A stretch of 64,000 bases of DNA from Dyadobacter fermentans DSM 18053 (GTDB lineage: Bacteria; Bacteroidota; Bacteroidia; Cytophagales; Spirosomataceae), in NCBI RefSeq assembly GCF_000023125.1, contig NC_013037.1, forward strand, positions 4,317,501 to 4,381,500, in the 5' to 3' direction. Shown here piece by piece: positions 1 to 8,614 of this stretch; positions within the stretch are counted from its first letter, which is position 1; every line of letters begins with the position of its first letter. A program made the position numbers and the translations under genes. The notes below the pieces were generated by a model. The model was not told the origin of the DNA and made no database searches. It saw nothing but the letters and a program-made list of their open reading frames with translations.

Positions 1-458
1 TTCGCGAGGTAGGCACTTATTTCAATGCCAATGCGCAAGCCGAAAAGATGGTAAAAGCATTGCAGGCCGATCTGGCGAAAATTCCTGCTCCGGCAAATCC
101 TAAAAAATTGCTCTTCATCTACGCCCGGGGCACGGGCACATTAATGGTTTCGGGCACAGGCACTTCGCTCGACAAAATGTTTGCATTGGCAGGACATAAG
201 AATGCTGTGGGCGGCTTCACAGATTTTAAACCGCTCACTGCCGAATCGCTCATCGCCGCCAATCCCGACGTACTCGTGCTGTTTTCCAGCGGACTGGAAA
301 GCCTCGAAGGCATGGACGGCCTGCTGAAAGTGCCTGGCGTAGCCAACACCAGTGCGGGCAAAAACCGCCGGATCGTGACCATGGACGGCCAGTTCCTCAC
401 CGGCTTCGGGCCGCGGCTCGGCAAGGCAGCCGCCGAACTTTCCCAAAAAGTAAAATAG
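1..458 (+). CDS. hmuT: Haemin ABC transporter substrate-binding protein, C-terminal part
   Basis: This is the 3'-terminal part of a periplasmic haem-binding protein of the BtuF/HmuT helical-backbone family. The open frame enters from base 3, so the N-terminus and signal peptide lie outside the window. The visible part has the family's second lobe, with the run NPDVLVLFSSGLESL and a GLLKVPGV segment before a conserved RIVTMDG stretch. In this family the protein binds haem in the periplasm and hands it to the HmuU permease. The stop lies 6 bases before hmuU, and hmuV and hmuS follow, so the haemin assignment rests on both family features and context. A cobalamin or siderophore binding protein is the main alternative, made less likely by the HmuS neighbour. 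Confidence 0.85.
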   Translation, partial: REVGTYFNANAQAEKMVKALQADLAKIPAPANPKKLLFIYARGTGTLMVSGTGTSLDKMFALAGHKNAVGGFTDFKPLTAESLIAANPDVLVLFSSGLESLEGMDGLLKVPGVANTSAGKNRRIVTMDGQFLTGFGPRLGKAAAELSQKVK

Positions 459-464
459 AGAGCG

Positions 465-1571
465 ATGCTGACAGAAACGGTAAACGAGCGGGAAGCAACG
501 AAAGCGGAGACCTTTCAAAAGCACATTTTGCCCTCATCAATGGCGAAAATGGTGTGGATTCTCGGCGCTATCCTGCTGGCATGCGTGATCCTGGCAGCCT
601 GCACCGGCGCATTGTCCATCTCCCTGCGCGAGCTCTGGCAGATCATCGCGATGGAGCTCGGCTGGATTTCCGAAACACAGGTCGAGGAGCAGAAGTCCGT
701 CGTTTTCTGGGTCATCCGCCTGCCGCGGGTATGCCTGGCGGTGCTCATAGGCGCTGCGTTGGGCATTGCGGGCGCATCACTGCAAGGGCTTTTCCGCAAC
801 CCTATTGCCGACGCCACGCTCATCGGGGTTACTTCCGGCGCGTCGCTTTTCGCTGTTTTTGTAATTATGCTCAACGTTAAATATTTCGGAATGCTGAACG
901 AGCTCGCGGGCGCGTACGGCATTTCGTTCGTTTCGTTTCTCGGCGCGGCATGCACGACATTGCTGGTGTACCAGCTCTCCAAAATCACCAGCGACGGCGG
1001 CGTGGCCACATTGCTGCTCTGCGGCATCGCGATCAATGCATTTGTAGGCGCGGTGACGGGCCTCATGACGTACCTGGCCGACGATGCCCAGCTTCGCAAC
1101 ATCACATTCTGGAACCTGGGCAGCCTGGGCGGCGCCAGCTGGACCGCCGTGATGGCCGTAGCGCCGTTTGTCGGAATTTCCGTCATTTTTATGCCCTATC
1201 TTTCCAAAGCATTGAACCTGCTCGTACTCGGCGAAAGTCAGGCAGCCAGCCTGGGCGTGAACATGAAATTGCTGAAACGGCAGGTGATTATCCTCGCAAC
1301 GCTGGGCGTAGGCGCGTCCGTAGCCGTGGCGGGGAGCATTGGTTTTGTAGGACTGATCGTACCGCACATTATACGCACATTGTTCGGGCCTAACCACCGG
1401 ACGCTGATTATCGGGTCGGCAATTGCGGGCGCCATTGTGCTCACATTGGCCGACACCCTCTCCCGCACCATCGTAGCGCCATCCGAACTGCCGATAGGCA
1501 TTCTGACGGGCATGCTCGGCACGCCGTTTTTCATTTATATTTTGTGGGAACAAAAACGGAAGCGGCTATGA
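465..1571 (+). CDS. hmuU: Haemin ABC transporter permease, FecCD family
   Basis: A 368-residue inner-membrane permease of the FecCD/BtuC family, which forms the channel of a haem importer. About ten hydrophobic segments run from residue 30 to the end. The family signatures are visible: RLPRVCLAVLIGAALGIAGA near residues 85-104, FRNPIADA, and the late GFVGLIVPHIIR segment that contacts the ATPase. The ATG at 465 is 6 bases after the hmuT stop; an internal ATG at codon 26 would remove a short hydrophilic N-terminus and cannot be excluded. The stop codon overlaps the hmuV start (ATGA), indicating translational coupling. Confidence 0.92.
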   Translation: MLTETVNEREATKAETFQKHILPSSMAKMVWILGAILLACVILAACTGALSISLRELWQIIAMELGWISETQVEEQKSVVFWVIRLPRVCLAVLIGAALGIAGASLQGLFRNPIADATLIGVTSGASLFAVFVIMLNVKYFGMLNELAGAYGISFVSFLGAACTTLLVYQLSKITSDGGVATLLLCGIAINAFVGAVTGLMTYLADDAQLRNITFWNLGSLGGASWTAVMAVAPFVGISVIFMPYLSKALNLLVLGESQAASLGVNMKLLKRQVIILATLGVGASVAVAGSIGFVGLIVPHIIRTLFGPNHRTLIIGSAIAGAIVLTLADTLSRTIVAPSELPIGILTGMLGTPFFIYILWEQKRKRL

Positions 1572-2362
1572 TGGAGGTAAGGAATGCCGGATTTGAAGTA
1601 AAAGGCCGCAAACTGCTGGAAAATGTCAGTTTTTCGGTCAAACCTGGGGAATTCTGGGCGATTATCGGGGCTAATGGCGCCGGAAAATCGACATTAATCA
1701 AGCTGCTTTCCGCAGAGCAGCCAGCCACGTCCGGCTCGGTGCATTTCCACGACCGCGACCTTCGAAAGTATAAACTGAAAGAGCTGGCTACCAAACGGGC
1801 GGTGCTATCCCAGCAAAACAACATTGCATTATCCTTCACGGCGCAGGAAATTGTGCTGATGGGCCGCTATCCGTTTTACGACGCCGATCTATCGCAGCGC
1901 GACCTGGCGATCGTAGATATGTGCCTTAAAAAAGTCGGCATCGGCCATTTGAAAAGTCGTTTGTACCCGACCTTATCCGGCGGCGAACAGCAGCGCGTGC
2001 AGCTTGCGCGGGCGCTCGCCCAGGTGTGGGAGATCGAAAACGGCCTGCTGCTGCTCGATGAACCCACTACCGGAATGGACCTTTTGCATCAGTACGAGAC
2101 ATTCCAGCTTGCCAAGGAACTGACACGCAAGCATTTCGCGGTGGTAGCCGTCGTTCACGACCTGAACCAGGCGTTGCAATATGCCGACCGCGTGCTGATG
2201 CTCAAAAACGGACGCCCGCATGCCATCGGCACACCTGAGACCGTGCTCACCGAGCAGGCCATTCACGAAGCTTTCGGGCTGCCGGTGCAGATTATCCAAC
2301 CGGACACGACGCCTTACCCGGTAATAGTGCCCCAGGCCTCTGTTTCGTACCAAATTCCCTGA
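1568..2362 (+). CDS. hmuV: Haemin ABC transporter ATP-binding protein
   Basis: A 264-residue ABC ATPase that powers the HmuTU haem importer. Walker A (GANGAGKST), the ABC signature (LSGGEQQRV), Walker B with catalytic glutamate (LLLLDEPTTGMD) and the switch histidine (VVAVVHDLNQAL) are all present. I chose the ATG at 1568 because it overlaps the hmuU stop as ATGA and gives the usual N-terminus MMEVRNAGF; an in-frame start 24 bases upstream would lie inside hmuU. The second ATG at 1571 is equally possible. Length is normal for HmuV. It is followed after 27 bases by the haem-degrading factor gene, completing a standard haem uptake operon. Confidence 0.93.
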   Translation: MMEVRNAGFEVKGRKLLENVSFSVKPGEFWAIIGANGAGKSTLIKLLSAEQPATSGSVHFHDRDLRKYKLKELATKRAVLSQQNNIALSFTAQEIVLMGRYPFYDADLSQRDLAIVDMCLKKVGIGHLKSRLYPTLSGGEQQRVQLARALAQVWEIENGLLLLDEPTTGMDLLHQYETFQLAKELTRKHFAVVAVVHDLNQALQYADRVLMLKNGRPHAIGTPETVLTEQAIHEAFGLPVQIIQPDTTPYPVIVPQASVSYQIP

Positions 2363-2389
2363 TTAATAACTATCAATAATAGCAAAGAC

Positions 2390-3436
2390 ATGAAGTCAAC
2401 CCTATCACCAGACAGAACTGAACTGAAAGAACGCTGGGCAGAATACAAGCTCGCCAACCCTAAAACGCGCATCCGCGACGCCGCCAAAGCGCTCGGCACC
2501 TCCGAGGCCGAACTCCTCGCAACGGGCCTGGGCGAAAGCGTGCAGCTGCTCGACGGCGATTTCAGGGAATTAATGAAAGAAATGGGCGCACTCGGGCATG
2601 TGATGGCGCTCACCCGCAACGACCACGTGGTGCACGAACGCAAGGGCGTTTACCAAAATATATCGTTCAACAATCACGTTGGCCTGGTGCTGGGCGAGGA
2701 TATCGACCTGCGCTTGTTCCTTGGCGACTGGAAATTCGGGTTTGCGGTTTCGGAGAACGACCGTTTCAGCCTGCAATTCTTCAACAGCTTCGGCGACGCC
2801 GCACATAAAATTTACCTTACCGAGAAGAGCAACAAGGAAGCCTACCACGCATTGGTGGCCAAATACCTCGCCGCCGACCAGGATGTAAACCTTTTTGTAA
2901 ATGAGAAAAAAGAGAAAGAAGCGGAACCGGAAGAGGCCGCCGGCCTCGCCAAATCGGCTTTCCAGGCAGAATGGCTTGCATTGAAAGACACGCATGATTT
3001 CTTCACGCTGCTCCGCAAACACAAGCTAACGAGAAAGCAGGCGCTGCGCAATGCGCCCGAAGGTTACGCGCATCGCATTAAACCGGAAAGTATGAAGGTC
3101 TTGTTTGACGCACTTTCCCAAAGCGAACTGCCGATTATGGTATTCGTTTCGAACCCGAATTGCATTCAAATCCACACCGGTCCAATCAAAAAGATCTTCG
3201 TCATGGGCCCGTGGCTGAATGTAATGGACCCCGAGTTCAACCTGCATTTGCGGGAAGATGCCATCGACGAGGCATGGGTGGTGCGCAAGCCGACCGAAGA
3301 CGGCATTGTTACCGGCATCGAGCTGATCGACAAGGATGGTGTGATGTTCAACCAGTTTTTCGGCAAGCGCAAGCCCGGCATTCCCGAACTGGCCGAATGG
3401 CCGGCGCTGATCGAGCAGCATTCGATCCAATTCTGA
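2390..3436 (+). CDS. hmuS: Haemin-degrading factor, HemS/HmuS/ChuS family
   Basis: A 348-residue cytoplasmic protein of the HemS/ChuS family, which binds haem brought in by HmuTUV and stores it or opens the ring. The two tandem structural repeats of the family are recognisable: N-terminal half with LLDGDFRELMKEMGALGHVMALTRN, C-terminal half with VFVSNPNCIQIHTGPIKKI and PWLNVMDPEFNLHLRED. The histidine-containing HTGPIK segment corresponds to the distal pocket region of the second repeat. No signal peptide is present, as expected. It is the last gene of the haem operon; a strong hairpin terminator follows 60 bases after the stop. Confidence 0.92.
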   Translation: MKSTLSPDRTELKERWAEYKLANPKTRIRDAAKALGTSEAELLATGLGESVQLLDGDFRELMKEMGALGHVMALTRNDHVVHERKGVYQNISFNNHVGLVLGEDIDLRLFLGDWKFGFAVSENDRFSLQFFNSFGDAAHKIYLTEKSNKEAYHALVAKYLAADQDVNLFVNEKKEKEAEPEEAAGLAKSAFQAEWLALKDTHDFFTLLRKHKLTRKQALRNAPEGYAHRIKPESMKVLFDALSQSELPIMVFVSNPNCIQIHTGPIKKIFVMGPWLNVMDPEFNLHLREDAIDEAWVVRKPTEDGIVTGIELIDKDGVMFNQFFGKRKPGIPELAEWPALIEQHSIQF

Positions 3437-3496
3437 CATGAAAATATGATCGTGACAACGATTTAAGATAAAATTTCGCCATAGTAATTAGAAATT

Positions 3497-3527
3497 GCCG
3501 GCTCCGTTCGTGAGCCGGTATTTTTTT
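3497..3527 (+). terminator. Rho-independent terminator after hmuS
   Basis: Stem CCGGCTC (3498-3504) pairs with GAGCCGG (3512-3518) around a 7-base loop, followed by TA and a run of seven T. It ends the haemin operon transcript and separates it from nrdJ. Confidence 0.85.
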
Positions 3528-3680
3528 GTAATAATTTCTAAAACCGCTTTTCCAAGTCAAGCAAAAATTTGCAAACTTTTCGGACACTATAAAATTTTAA
3601 TACATTGAAATACAGCATATTATATTGATTTATTTGTAAACTTTTCCCAAAATTATCTTTCATTTGAATTCCAAAATCTG

Positions 3681-3688
3681 TACATTTG
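3681..3688 (+). promoter_or_regulatory. Possible -7 element of the nrdJ promoter
   Basis: TACATTTG matches the Bacteroidetes -7 consensus TAnnTTTG exactly, 39 bases before the nrdJ start. The nearest upstream TTTG (3663-3666) is spaced only 14 bases away, shorter than the usual 19-21, so the -33 element is unclear. The A+T-rich 291-base gap (3437-3727) shows no cobalamin riboswitch that I can recognise. Confidence 0.3.
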
Positions 3689-3727
3689 AAACTCTCAACT
3701 TCTTCAAAATTTCTCTGATACCAGTCA

Positions 3728-6280
3728 ATGGAAACTATAAAATCTTCACAATCAGAAAGAACCTATACCTCTGACGAGGCCTTTCAGGCATCGCTGGAAT
3801 ATTTTAAGGGCGACGACCTGGCGGCGCGCGTTTGGGTGAATAAATATGCGTTGAAGGATTCCTTCGGCGCCATTTACGAGGCCACGCCGGACGATATGCA
3901 CCACCGCATCGCGTCGGAGATCGCGCGCATTGAGCAGCGCTATCCGAACCCGCTCAGCGAGGCCGAAATTTTCGATCTGATCAAGGATTTTAAATATATT
4001 ATCCCGCAGGGCAGCCCCATGACGGGCATCGGCAATCCGTACCAGATCGCCTCGCTTTCGAACTGTTTCGTGATTGGTAACAATGGCGAATCCGACTCCT
4101 ATGGCGGCATTATGAAGATCGACCAGGAGCAGGTGCAGCTCATGAAGCGCCGCGGCGGCGTGGGGCACGATCTCTCGCACATTCGCCCGAAAGGCTCGCC
4201 GGTAAAAAACTCGGCATTGACTTCCACAGGCATTGTGCCGTTCATGGAACGTTTCTCCAACTCCACCCGCGAAGTGGCGCAGGACGGCCGCAGAGGCGCG
4301 CTCATGCTTTCAGTGTCCATCAAACACCCTGATTCCGAAAGCTTTATCGACGCTAAAATGGAGCAGGGCAAAGTGACCGGCGCCAATGTCTCCGTACGCA
4401 TCGACGATGAATTTATGCAAGCGGTGGACGCCGGAACAACCTACCGCCAGCAATATCCGATCCAAAGCCACACTCCGACGCACATTAAAGACATCGATGC
4501 GACGGCGCTTTGGAAGAAAATCGTGCATAATGCATGGCAATCGGCCGAGCCGGGTATCCTGTTTTGGGACACCATCATCCGTGAGTCCGTGCCCGATTGC
4601 TACGCTGACCTGGGTTATCAGACCATTTCTACAAATCCCTGCGGCGAAATCCCGCTGTGCGCTTACGACTCGTGCCGTTTGCTCGCGATCAACCTGTTTT
4701 CGTACGTCGAAGATCCATTTACCGACAAGGCGAAGTTTAACTGGGACCTCTTCAAAAAGCATATCGCGGCTGCACAGCGCATGATGGACGACATCATTGA
4801 TCTTGAACTGGAAAAAATTGATGCAATCCTTCAAAAAATCGACGAAGATCCCGAAGATGCAGAGGTGAAGCGCGTGGAGCGTAACCTTTGGCTGAACATC
4901 CAAACGAAAGCCAACGAAGGCCGCCGGACGGGCATCGGTATCACCGCCGAAGGCGATATGCTGGCAGCGCTGGGCCTTCGCTATGGCAGCGACGAGGGCA
5001 ATGCATTCGCGGTTGAAATCCATAAAACCGTTGCATTGGAAGCCTATCGCGGGTCGGTGCATACTGCAAAAGAGCGCGGTGCATTCACGATCTTCGATTC
5101 GGAAAGAGAGAAAAACAACCCGTTCATCCTCCGTTTGAAAGAAGCCGACGCGCAGCTTTATTACGAAATGCTCGAATACGGCCGCCGGAATATCGCATTG
5201 CTTACCATTGCACCAACGGGAACAACTAGCCTGATGTCTCAAACGACCTCGGGCATCGAGCCGGTGTTTTTGCCGGTTTATAAAAGAAGAAGAAAAGTAA
5301 ACCCGAACGACAAGGACGTGCGCGTGGATTTCGTGGACGAAGTAGGCGATTCGTGGGAAGAATATGTGGTTTTCCACCATCGGTTTAAGCAATGGATGGA
5401 GGTTAACGGGCTGGATACCAGCAAGAATTACGCGCAAAAAGACCTCGACGAACTGGTTAAAAAATCGCCTTACTACAAAGCCACTTCCAATGATGTGGAT
5501 TACCTCAAAAAGGTAAAAATGCAGGGAGCGATCCAGCAATGGGTGGACCATTCGATCAGCGTGACGATCAACATGCCGAACGACGTGACCGAAGAGCTCG
5601 TAGGTGAATGCTATATGGAAGCATGGAAAGCGGGCTGCAAAGGCGTTACCGTATACCGCGACGGCTCACGTTCAGGCGTTTTGATCTCTAACACGGAGAA
5701 AAAAGAAGAAACGCAAGAAGGCGCTCCGACCCCATTCCCGACCGAGCGCCCGCAGACGCTCGAAGCCGATGTGGTGCGTTTTCAGAATAAAAAAGACAAA
5801 TGGATCGCATTCATCGGGCTGATAGACGGCCGGCCGTACGAAATCTTCACCGGTTTTGCAGACGATGAAGACGGTATTCTGATCCCTCGCTGGGTGAATG
5901 AAGGCCTGATCATCAAAAACAGGGAAGCCGACGGCAGCTCACGCTATGATTTCCAATACAAAAACACGCGCGGCTACAAAACGACGATCGAAGGGCTATC
6001 CTACAAATTCAATCCCGAGTACTGGAATTACGCAAAGCTGATTTCCAGCACATTACGCCACGGAATGCCGATCGAAAAAGTGGTGGACCTGATCAGCAGC
6101 CTCCAACTCGACGAGGCGATCAACACCTGGAAAGCCGGCGTAGCGCGCGCATTAAAACGCTACATCCCCGACGGCACCGAAGCCGCCAAGCAAAAATGCC
6201 AGAACTGCGGATCAACGAATTTGCTGTACCAGGAAGGATGTTTGACGTGCAAGGACTGCGGATCGTCGAAGTGCGGGTGA
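3728..6280 (+). CDS. nrdJ: Adenosylcobalamin-dependent (class II) ribonucleotide reductase
   Basis: An 850-residue class II ribonucleotide reductase, which makes deoxyribonucleotides using adenosylcobalamin as radical source and needs neither oxygen nor a beta subunit. Visible residues include the active-site cysteine in SNCFVIG (C113) and the NPCGEIPLC motif (C305, E307), where the second redox cysteine and catalytic glutamate sit. Other family runs are FSNSTREVAQDGRRGALM and TGTTSLMSQTTSGIEPVF. The last 27 residues form a cysteine-rich tail (CQNCG, CLTC, KDCG, KCG) with zinc-ribbon spacing; its final cysteine pair is placed to re-reduce the active site, as in other NrdJ tails. The gene stands alone between the haem operon and convergent purB. 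B12 dependence is inferred from the family. Confidence 0.93.
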   Translation: METIKSSQSERTYTSDEAFQASLEYFKGDDLAARVWVNKYALKDSFGAIYEATPDDMHHRIASEIARIEQRYPNPLSEAEIFDLIKDFKYIIPQGSPMTGIGNPYQIASLSNCFVIGNNGESDSYGGIMKIDQEQVQLMKRRGGVGHDLSHIRPKGSPVKNSALTSTGIVPFMERFSNSTREVAQDGRRGALMLSVSIKHPDSESFIDAKMEQGKVTGANVSVRIDDEFMQAVDAGTTYRQQYPIQSHTPTHIKDIDATALWKKIVHNAWQSAEPGILFWDTIIRESVPDCYADLGYQTISTNPCGEIPLCAYDSCRLLAINLFSYVEDPFTDKAKFNWDLFKKHIAAAQRMMDDIIDLELEKIDAILQKIDEDPEDAEVKRVERNLWLNIQTKANEGRRTGIGITAEGDMLAALGLRYGSDEGNAFAVEIHKTVALEAYRGSVHTAKERGAFTIFDSEREKNNPFILRLKEADAQLYYEMLEYGRRNIALLTIAPTGTTSLMSQTTSGIEPVFLPVYKRRRKVNPNDKDVRVDFVDEVGDSWEEYVVFHHRFKQWMEVNGLDTSKNYAQKDLDELVKKSPYYKATSNDVDYLKKVKMQGAIQQWVDHSISVTINMPNDVTEELVGECYMEAWKAGCKGVTVYRDGSRSGVLISNTEKKEETQEGAPTPFPTERPQTLEADVVRFQNKKDKWIAFIGLIDGRPYEIFTGFADDEDGILIPRWVNEGLIIKNREADGSSRYDFQYKNTRGYKTTIEGLSYKFNPEYWNYAKLISSTLRHGMPIEKVVDLISSLQLDEAINTWKAGVARALKRYIPDGTEAAKQKCQNCGSTNLLYQEGCLTCKDCGSSKCG

Positions 6281-6288
6281 TCGAAATT

Positions 6289-6360
6289 TTGAATGATTGA
6301 ATGATTGAATGATTGAATATCGCCTATTCAGTCATTCAATCATTCGGTCATTCAATCATT
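6289..6360. repeat. Inverted repeat made of 8-base tandem units between nrdJ and purB
   Basis: The left arm is about three and a half copies of GAATGATT (6291-6319). The right arm (6327-6360) is the complementary ATTCAATC/ATTCAGTC/ATTCGGTC units. The loop is about 7 bases (atcgcct). The structure sits between two convergent stop codons, where a bidirectional terminator would be expected, but it lacks a clean T run. The same octamer family recurs at 62131-62340 and 63711-63810. Confidence 0.85.
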
Positions 6361-6362
6361 AT

Positions 6363-7718
6363 TTAAAACGTATCCTCCACAACGCCCAAATAATTGAACG
6401 GGCTCAGGGCGCGGAGTTCTTCTCTTATTTTTTCGGACACGTCCAGCGTTTCGATGAAACGTGAGATGGAATCGTGGGTGATTTTTTCGTTGGTGCGGGT
6501 CAGCTCTTTCAATGCCTCGTACGGTTTTGGGTAGCTTTCGCGGCGCAGGATCGTTTGGATCGCCTCGGACACTACCGCCCAGTTTTCTTCCAGTTCGGCT
6601 TTCAGTACTTCACCATTCAGTTCCACTTTGCCCAGGCCTTTCAGCAGCGAGTTCAGGGCGATAGCCAAATGCGCGACGGGGACGCCGATGTTGCGGAGTA
6701 CCGTGGAGTCGGTAAGGTCGCGTTGCAGGCGGGAAATGGGCAATTTCGCGGCAAAATGCTCGAATAATGCAGATGCCAGCCCCAGGTTTCCTTCCGAATT
6801 TTCGAAGTCGATCGGATTCACTTTGTGCGGCATCGCCGAAGATCCTACTTCGCCGGCTTTGATCTTCTGCTTGAAATACCCCATTGAAATGTACGTCCAC
6901 ATATCACGATTAAGGTCGATCAGGATCGTGTTCAGGCGTTTCAGGCAGTCGAACATCGCTGCAATATTGTCGTAATGCTCAATTTGCGTCGTGTGGCGGC
7001 TTCTTTTTAATCCCAAACCTTCCACAAAATGGTGGCCGAAAGCCATCCAGTCCTGTTTCGGATAAGCGACATGGTGGGCATTGAAGTTACCGGTAGCACC
7101 GCCGAACTTAGCCGAATGCGGGATTTTGTCGAGCATTTCGAGCTGGCGTTCCAATCGTTCCACAAAAACCAGGAACTCCTTTCCTACGCGTGTAGGTGAT
7201 GCGGGCTGCCCGTGGGTGAATGCGAGCATCGGCACGTTTTTCCACTCGATCGACATGCGTTTCAACACAAAAAGCACCTGGCGGAACAGCGGCTTGATCT
7301 GGCGCTCCATCGCGTCTTTCAGCGACAGCGGGATAGCCGTGTTGTTGATGTCTTGCGAGGTAAGTCCAAAGTGGATAAATTCCTGAAAAGACTCGATGCC
7401 CAGCTTCTCGAATTGCTCCTTGATGAAGTATTCTACGGCCTTCACATCGTGGTTGGTCACCTTTTCAATGTCCTTTATATGCAATGCATCGGCTTCGCTG
7501 AAATCCTCATAGATTTTGCGCAGCGACGCATATTTTTTCTTGTCAAATTCCGATAGTTGCGGGAGGGGGATTTCGCAGAGTGCGATGAAATATTCGATTT
7601 CAACATACACCCGGTAATAAATCAGGGCATATTCCGAGAAATAGGCCGAAAGTTCAGATACTTGTTTGTAATAACGGCCATCAACCGGAGAGATCGCCGT
7701 AAGCTGATTTAATGACAT
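6363..7718 (-). CDS. purB: Adenylosuccinate lyase
   Basis: A 451-residue enzyme that cleaves adenylosuccinate to AMP and SAICAR to AICAR in purine synthesis. The fumarase/ASL superfamily signature SSAMPHKVNPIDFEN lies at about residues 293-307 and holds the flexible catalytic serine loop. The HGQPASPT and TSQDINNTA segments with catalytic histidine and substrate-binding residues are also present. The start is the ATG at 7718, giving MSLNQLTAISPVDGRY, the common N-terminus of this family; an in-frame TTG nine bases upstream is less likely. The gene is monocistronic and convergent with nrdJ. Confidence 0.95.
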   Translation of the reverse strand: MSLNQLTAISPVDGRYYKQVSELSAYFSEYALIYYRVYVEIEYFIALCEIPLPQLSEFDKKKYASLRKIYEDFSEADALHIKDIEKVTNHDVKAVEYFIKEQFEKLGIESFQEFIHFGLTSQDINNTAIPLSLKDAMERQIKPLFRQVLFVLKRMSIEWKNVPMLAFTHGQPASPTRVGKEFLVFVERLERQLEMLDKIPHSAKFGGATGNFNAHHVAYPKQDWMAFGHHFVEGLGLKRSRHTTQIEHYDNIAAMFDCLKRLNTILIDLNRDMWTYISMGYFKQKIKAGEVGSSAMPHKVNPIDFENSEGNLGLASALFEHFAAKLPISRLQRDLTDSTVLRNIGVPVAHLAIALNSLLKGLGKVELNGEVLKAELEENWAVVSEAIQTILRRESYPKPYEALKELTRTNEKITHDSISRFIETLDVSEKIREELRALSPFNYLGVVEDTF

Positions 7719-7872
7719 GATTTTCAATACAAAAATTGATTATCAGGCAAAGTTAGCAGAATTCATGGTCCTAAAATGGTAAAAGCGGAACGAAAAATTC
7801 TTTTTGGGATTGGAAAGAGAATTAATAAAACTATTCGCATATTCGTTCACCAACCTTGATTGTATAAAACAC

Positions 7873-8613
7873 ATGCAGCCTTCGCCTTTCATTGGAGAAT
7901 TAGTCGGAACAATGGTCCTCATTTTATTGGGCAACGGCGTAGTCGCCAATGTCGTGTTGAAAAAAACCAAGGGCGAAAGTTCCGGCTGGATCGTGATTAC
8001 GGCGGGGTGGGCGTTTGCGGTGATGTTCGGGGTGTTCACAGCCAATGCATTCGGCAGTGCCGTAGCCCATCTGAACCCCGCGGTGACCGTGGGTTTTGCG
8101 GTACTTCAAAACGATTACAGCTTTATAGCAACATACATTCCCGCACAGCTGATTGGTGCATTTCTCGGCGCTGTGCTGGTGTGGCTGCAATATCTGCCGC
8201 ATTGGAAAGCGACCGAAGATGGCGGGTCCAAACTGGCCTGTTTTTCAACCGGCCCGGCCATCAAAAGCACGGGTGCCAACTTTCTGAGCGAGTTCATTGC
8301 GACCGTCGTACTCATCGTCGGCATTGTCGCGATCGGCTACGCAGGCACTTCCGATCCTGAAAAAGGAGGTATCCCTTCCGGCGTTGCGCCTTACCTTGTG
8401 GGCATGCTCGTTTGGAGTATCGGGTTATCGCTCGGCGGCACTACGGGCTATGCCATTAACCCCGTGCGCGACCTTGGCCCGCGTATCGCGCATGCCATTT
8501 TGCCTATTCCCAACAAGGGCAGCTCCGACTGGGGCTACGGCTGGATTCCCGTAGTGGCCCCCATTGCGGGAGCCATTATTGGTGGATTGATTTTGAGAGG
8601 TTTTTCTTTCTGA
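7873..8613 (+). CDS. glpF: Aquaglyceroporin, MIP family, glycerol facilitator-like
   Basis: A 246-residue channel with six hydrophobic helices and the two half-helix motifs of the MIP family: HLNPAVTV (NPA at 68-70) and AINPVRDLGPR (NPV at 196-198). The aspartate after the second motif's arginine (RD) is characteristic of glycerol facilitators rather than strict water channels, so glycerol or other small-polyol transport is the best guess. The second NPA is altered to NPV, a substitution seen in some glycerol facilitators. The start is the ATG at 7873; in-frame codons upstream offer only a TTG and a hydrophilic extension. No glycerol kinase lies next to it. The stop is one base from the convergent macroglobulin gene. 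Confidence 0.85.
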   Translation: MQPSPFIGELVGTMVLILLGNGVVANVVLKKTKGESSGWIVITAGWAFAVMFGVFTANAFGSAVAHLNPAVTVGFAVLQNDYSFIATYIPAQLIGAFLGAVLVWLQYLPHWKATEDGGSKLACFSTGPAIKSTGANFLSEFIATVVLIVGIVAIGYAGTSDPEKGGIPSGVAPYLVGMLVWSIGLSLGGTTGYAINPVRDLGPRIAHAILPIPNKGSSDWGYGWIPVVAPIAGAIIGGLILRGFSF

Positions 8614-8614
8614 A

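Noticed and set aside
3437..3727. Cobalamin riboswitch upstream of the B12-dependent reductase
   Set aside because: I looked for a B12-box-like conserved core and found none; the gap is A+T-rich and holds a terminator of the previous operon.
4310..5551. 413-residue frame opposite nrdJ
   Set aside because: It lies wholly antisense to the well-supported nrdJ gene; such long shadow frames arise from the GC-rich codon bias.
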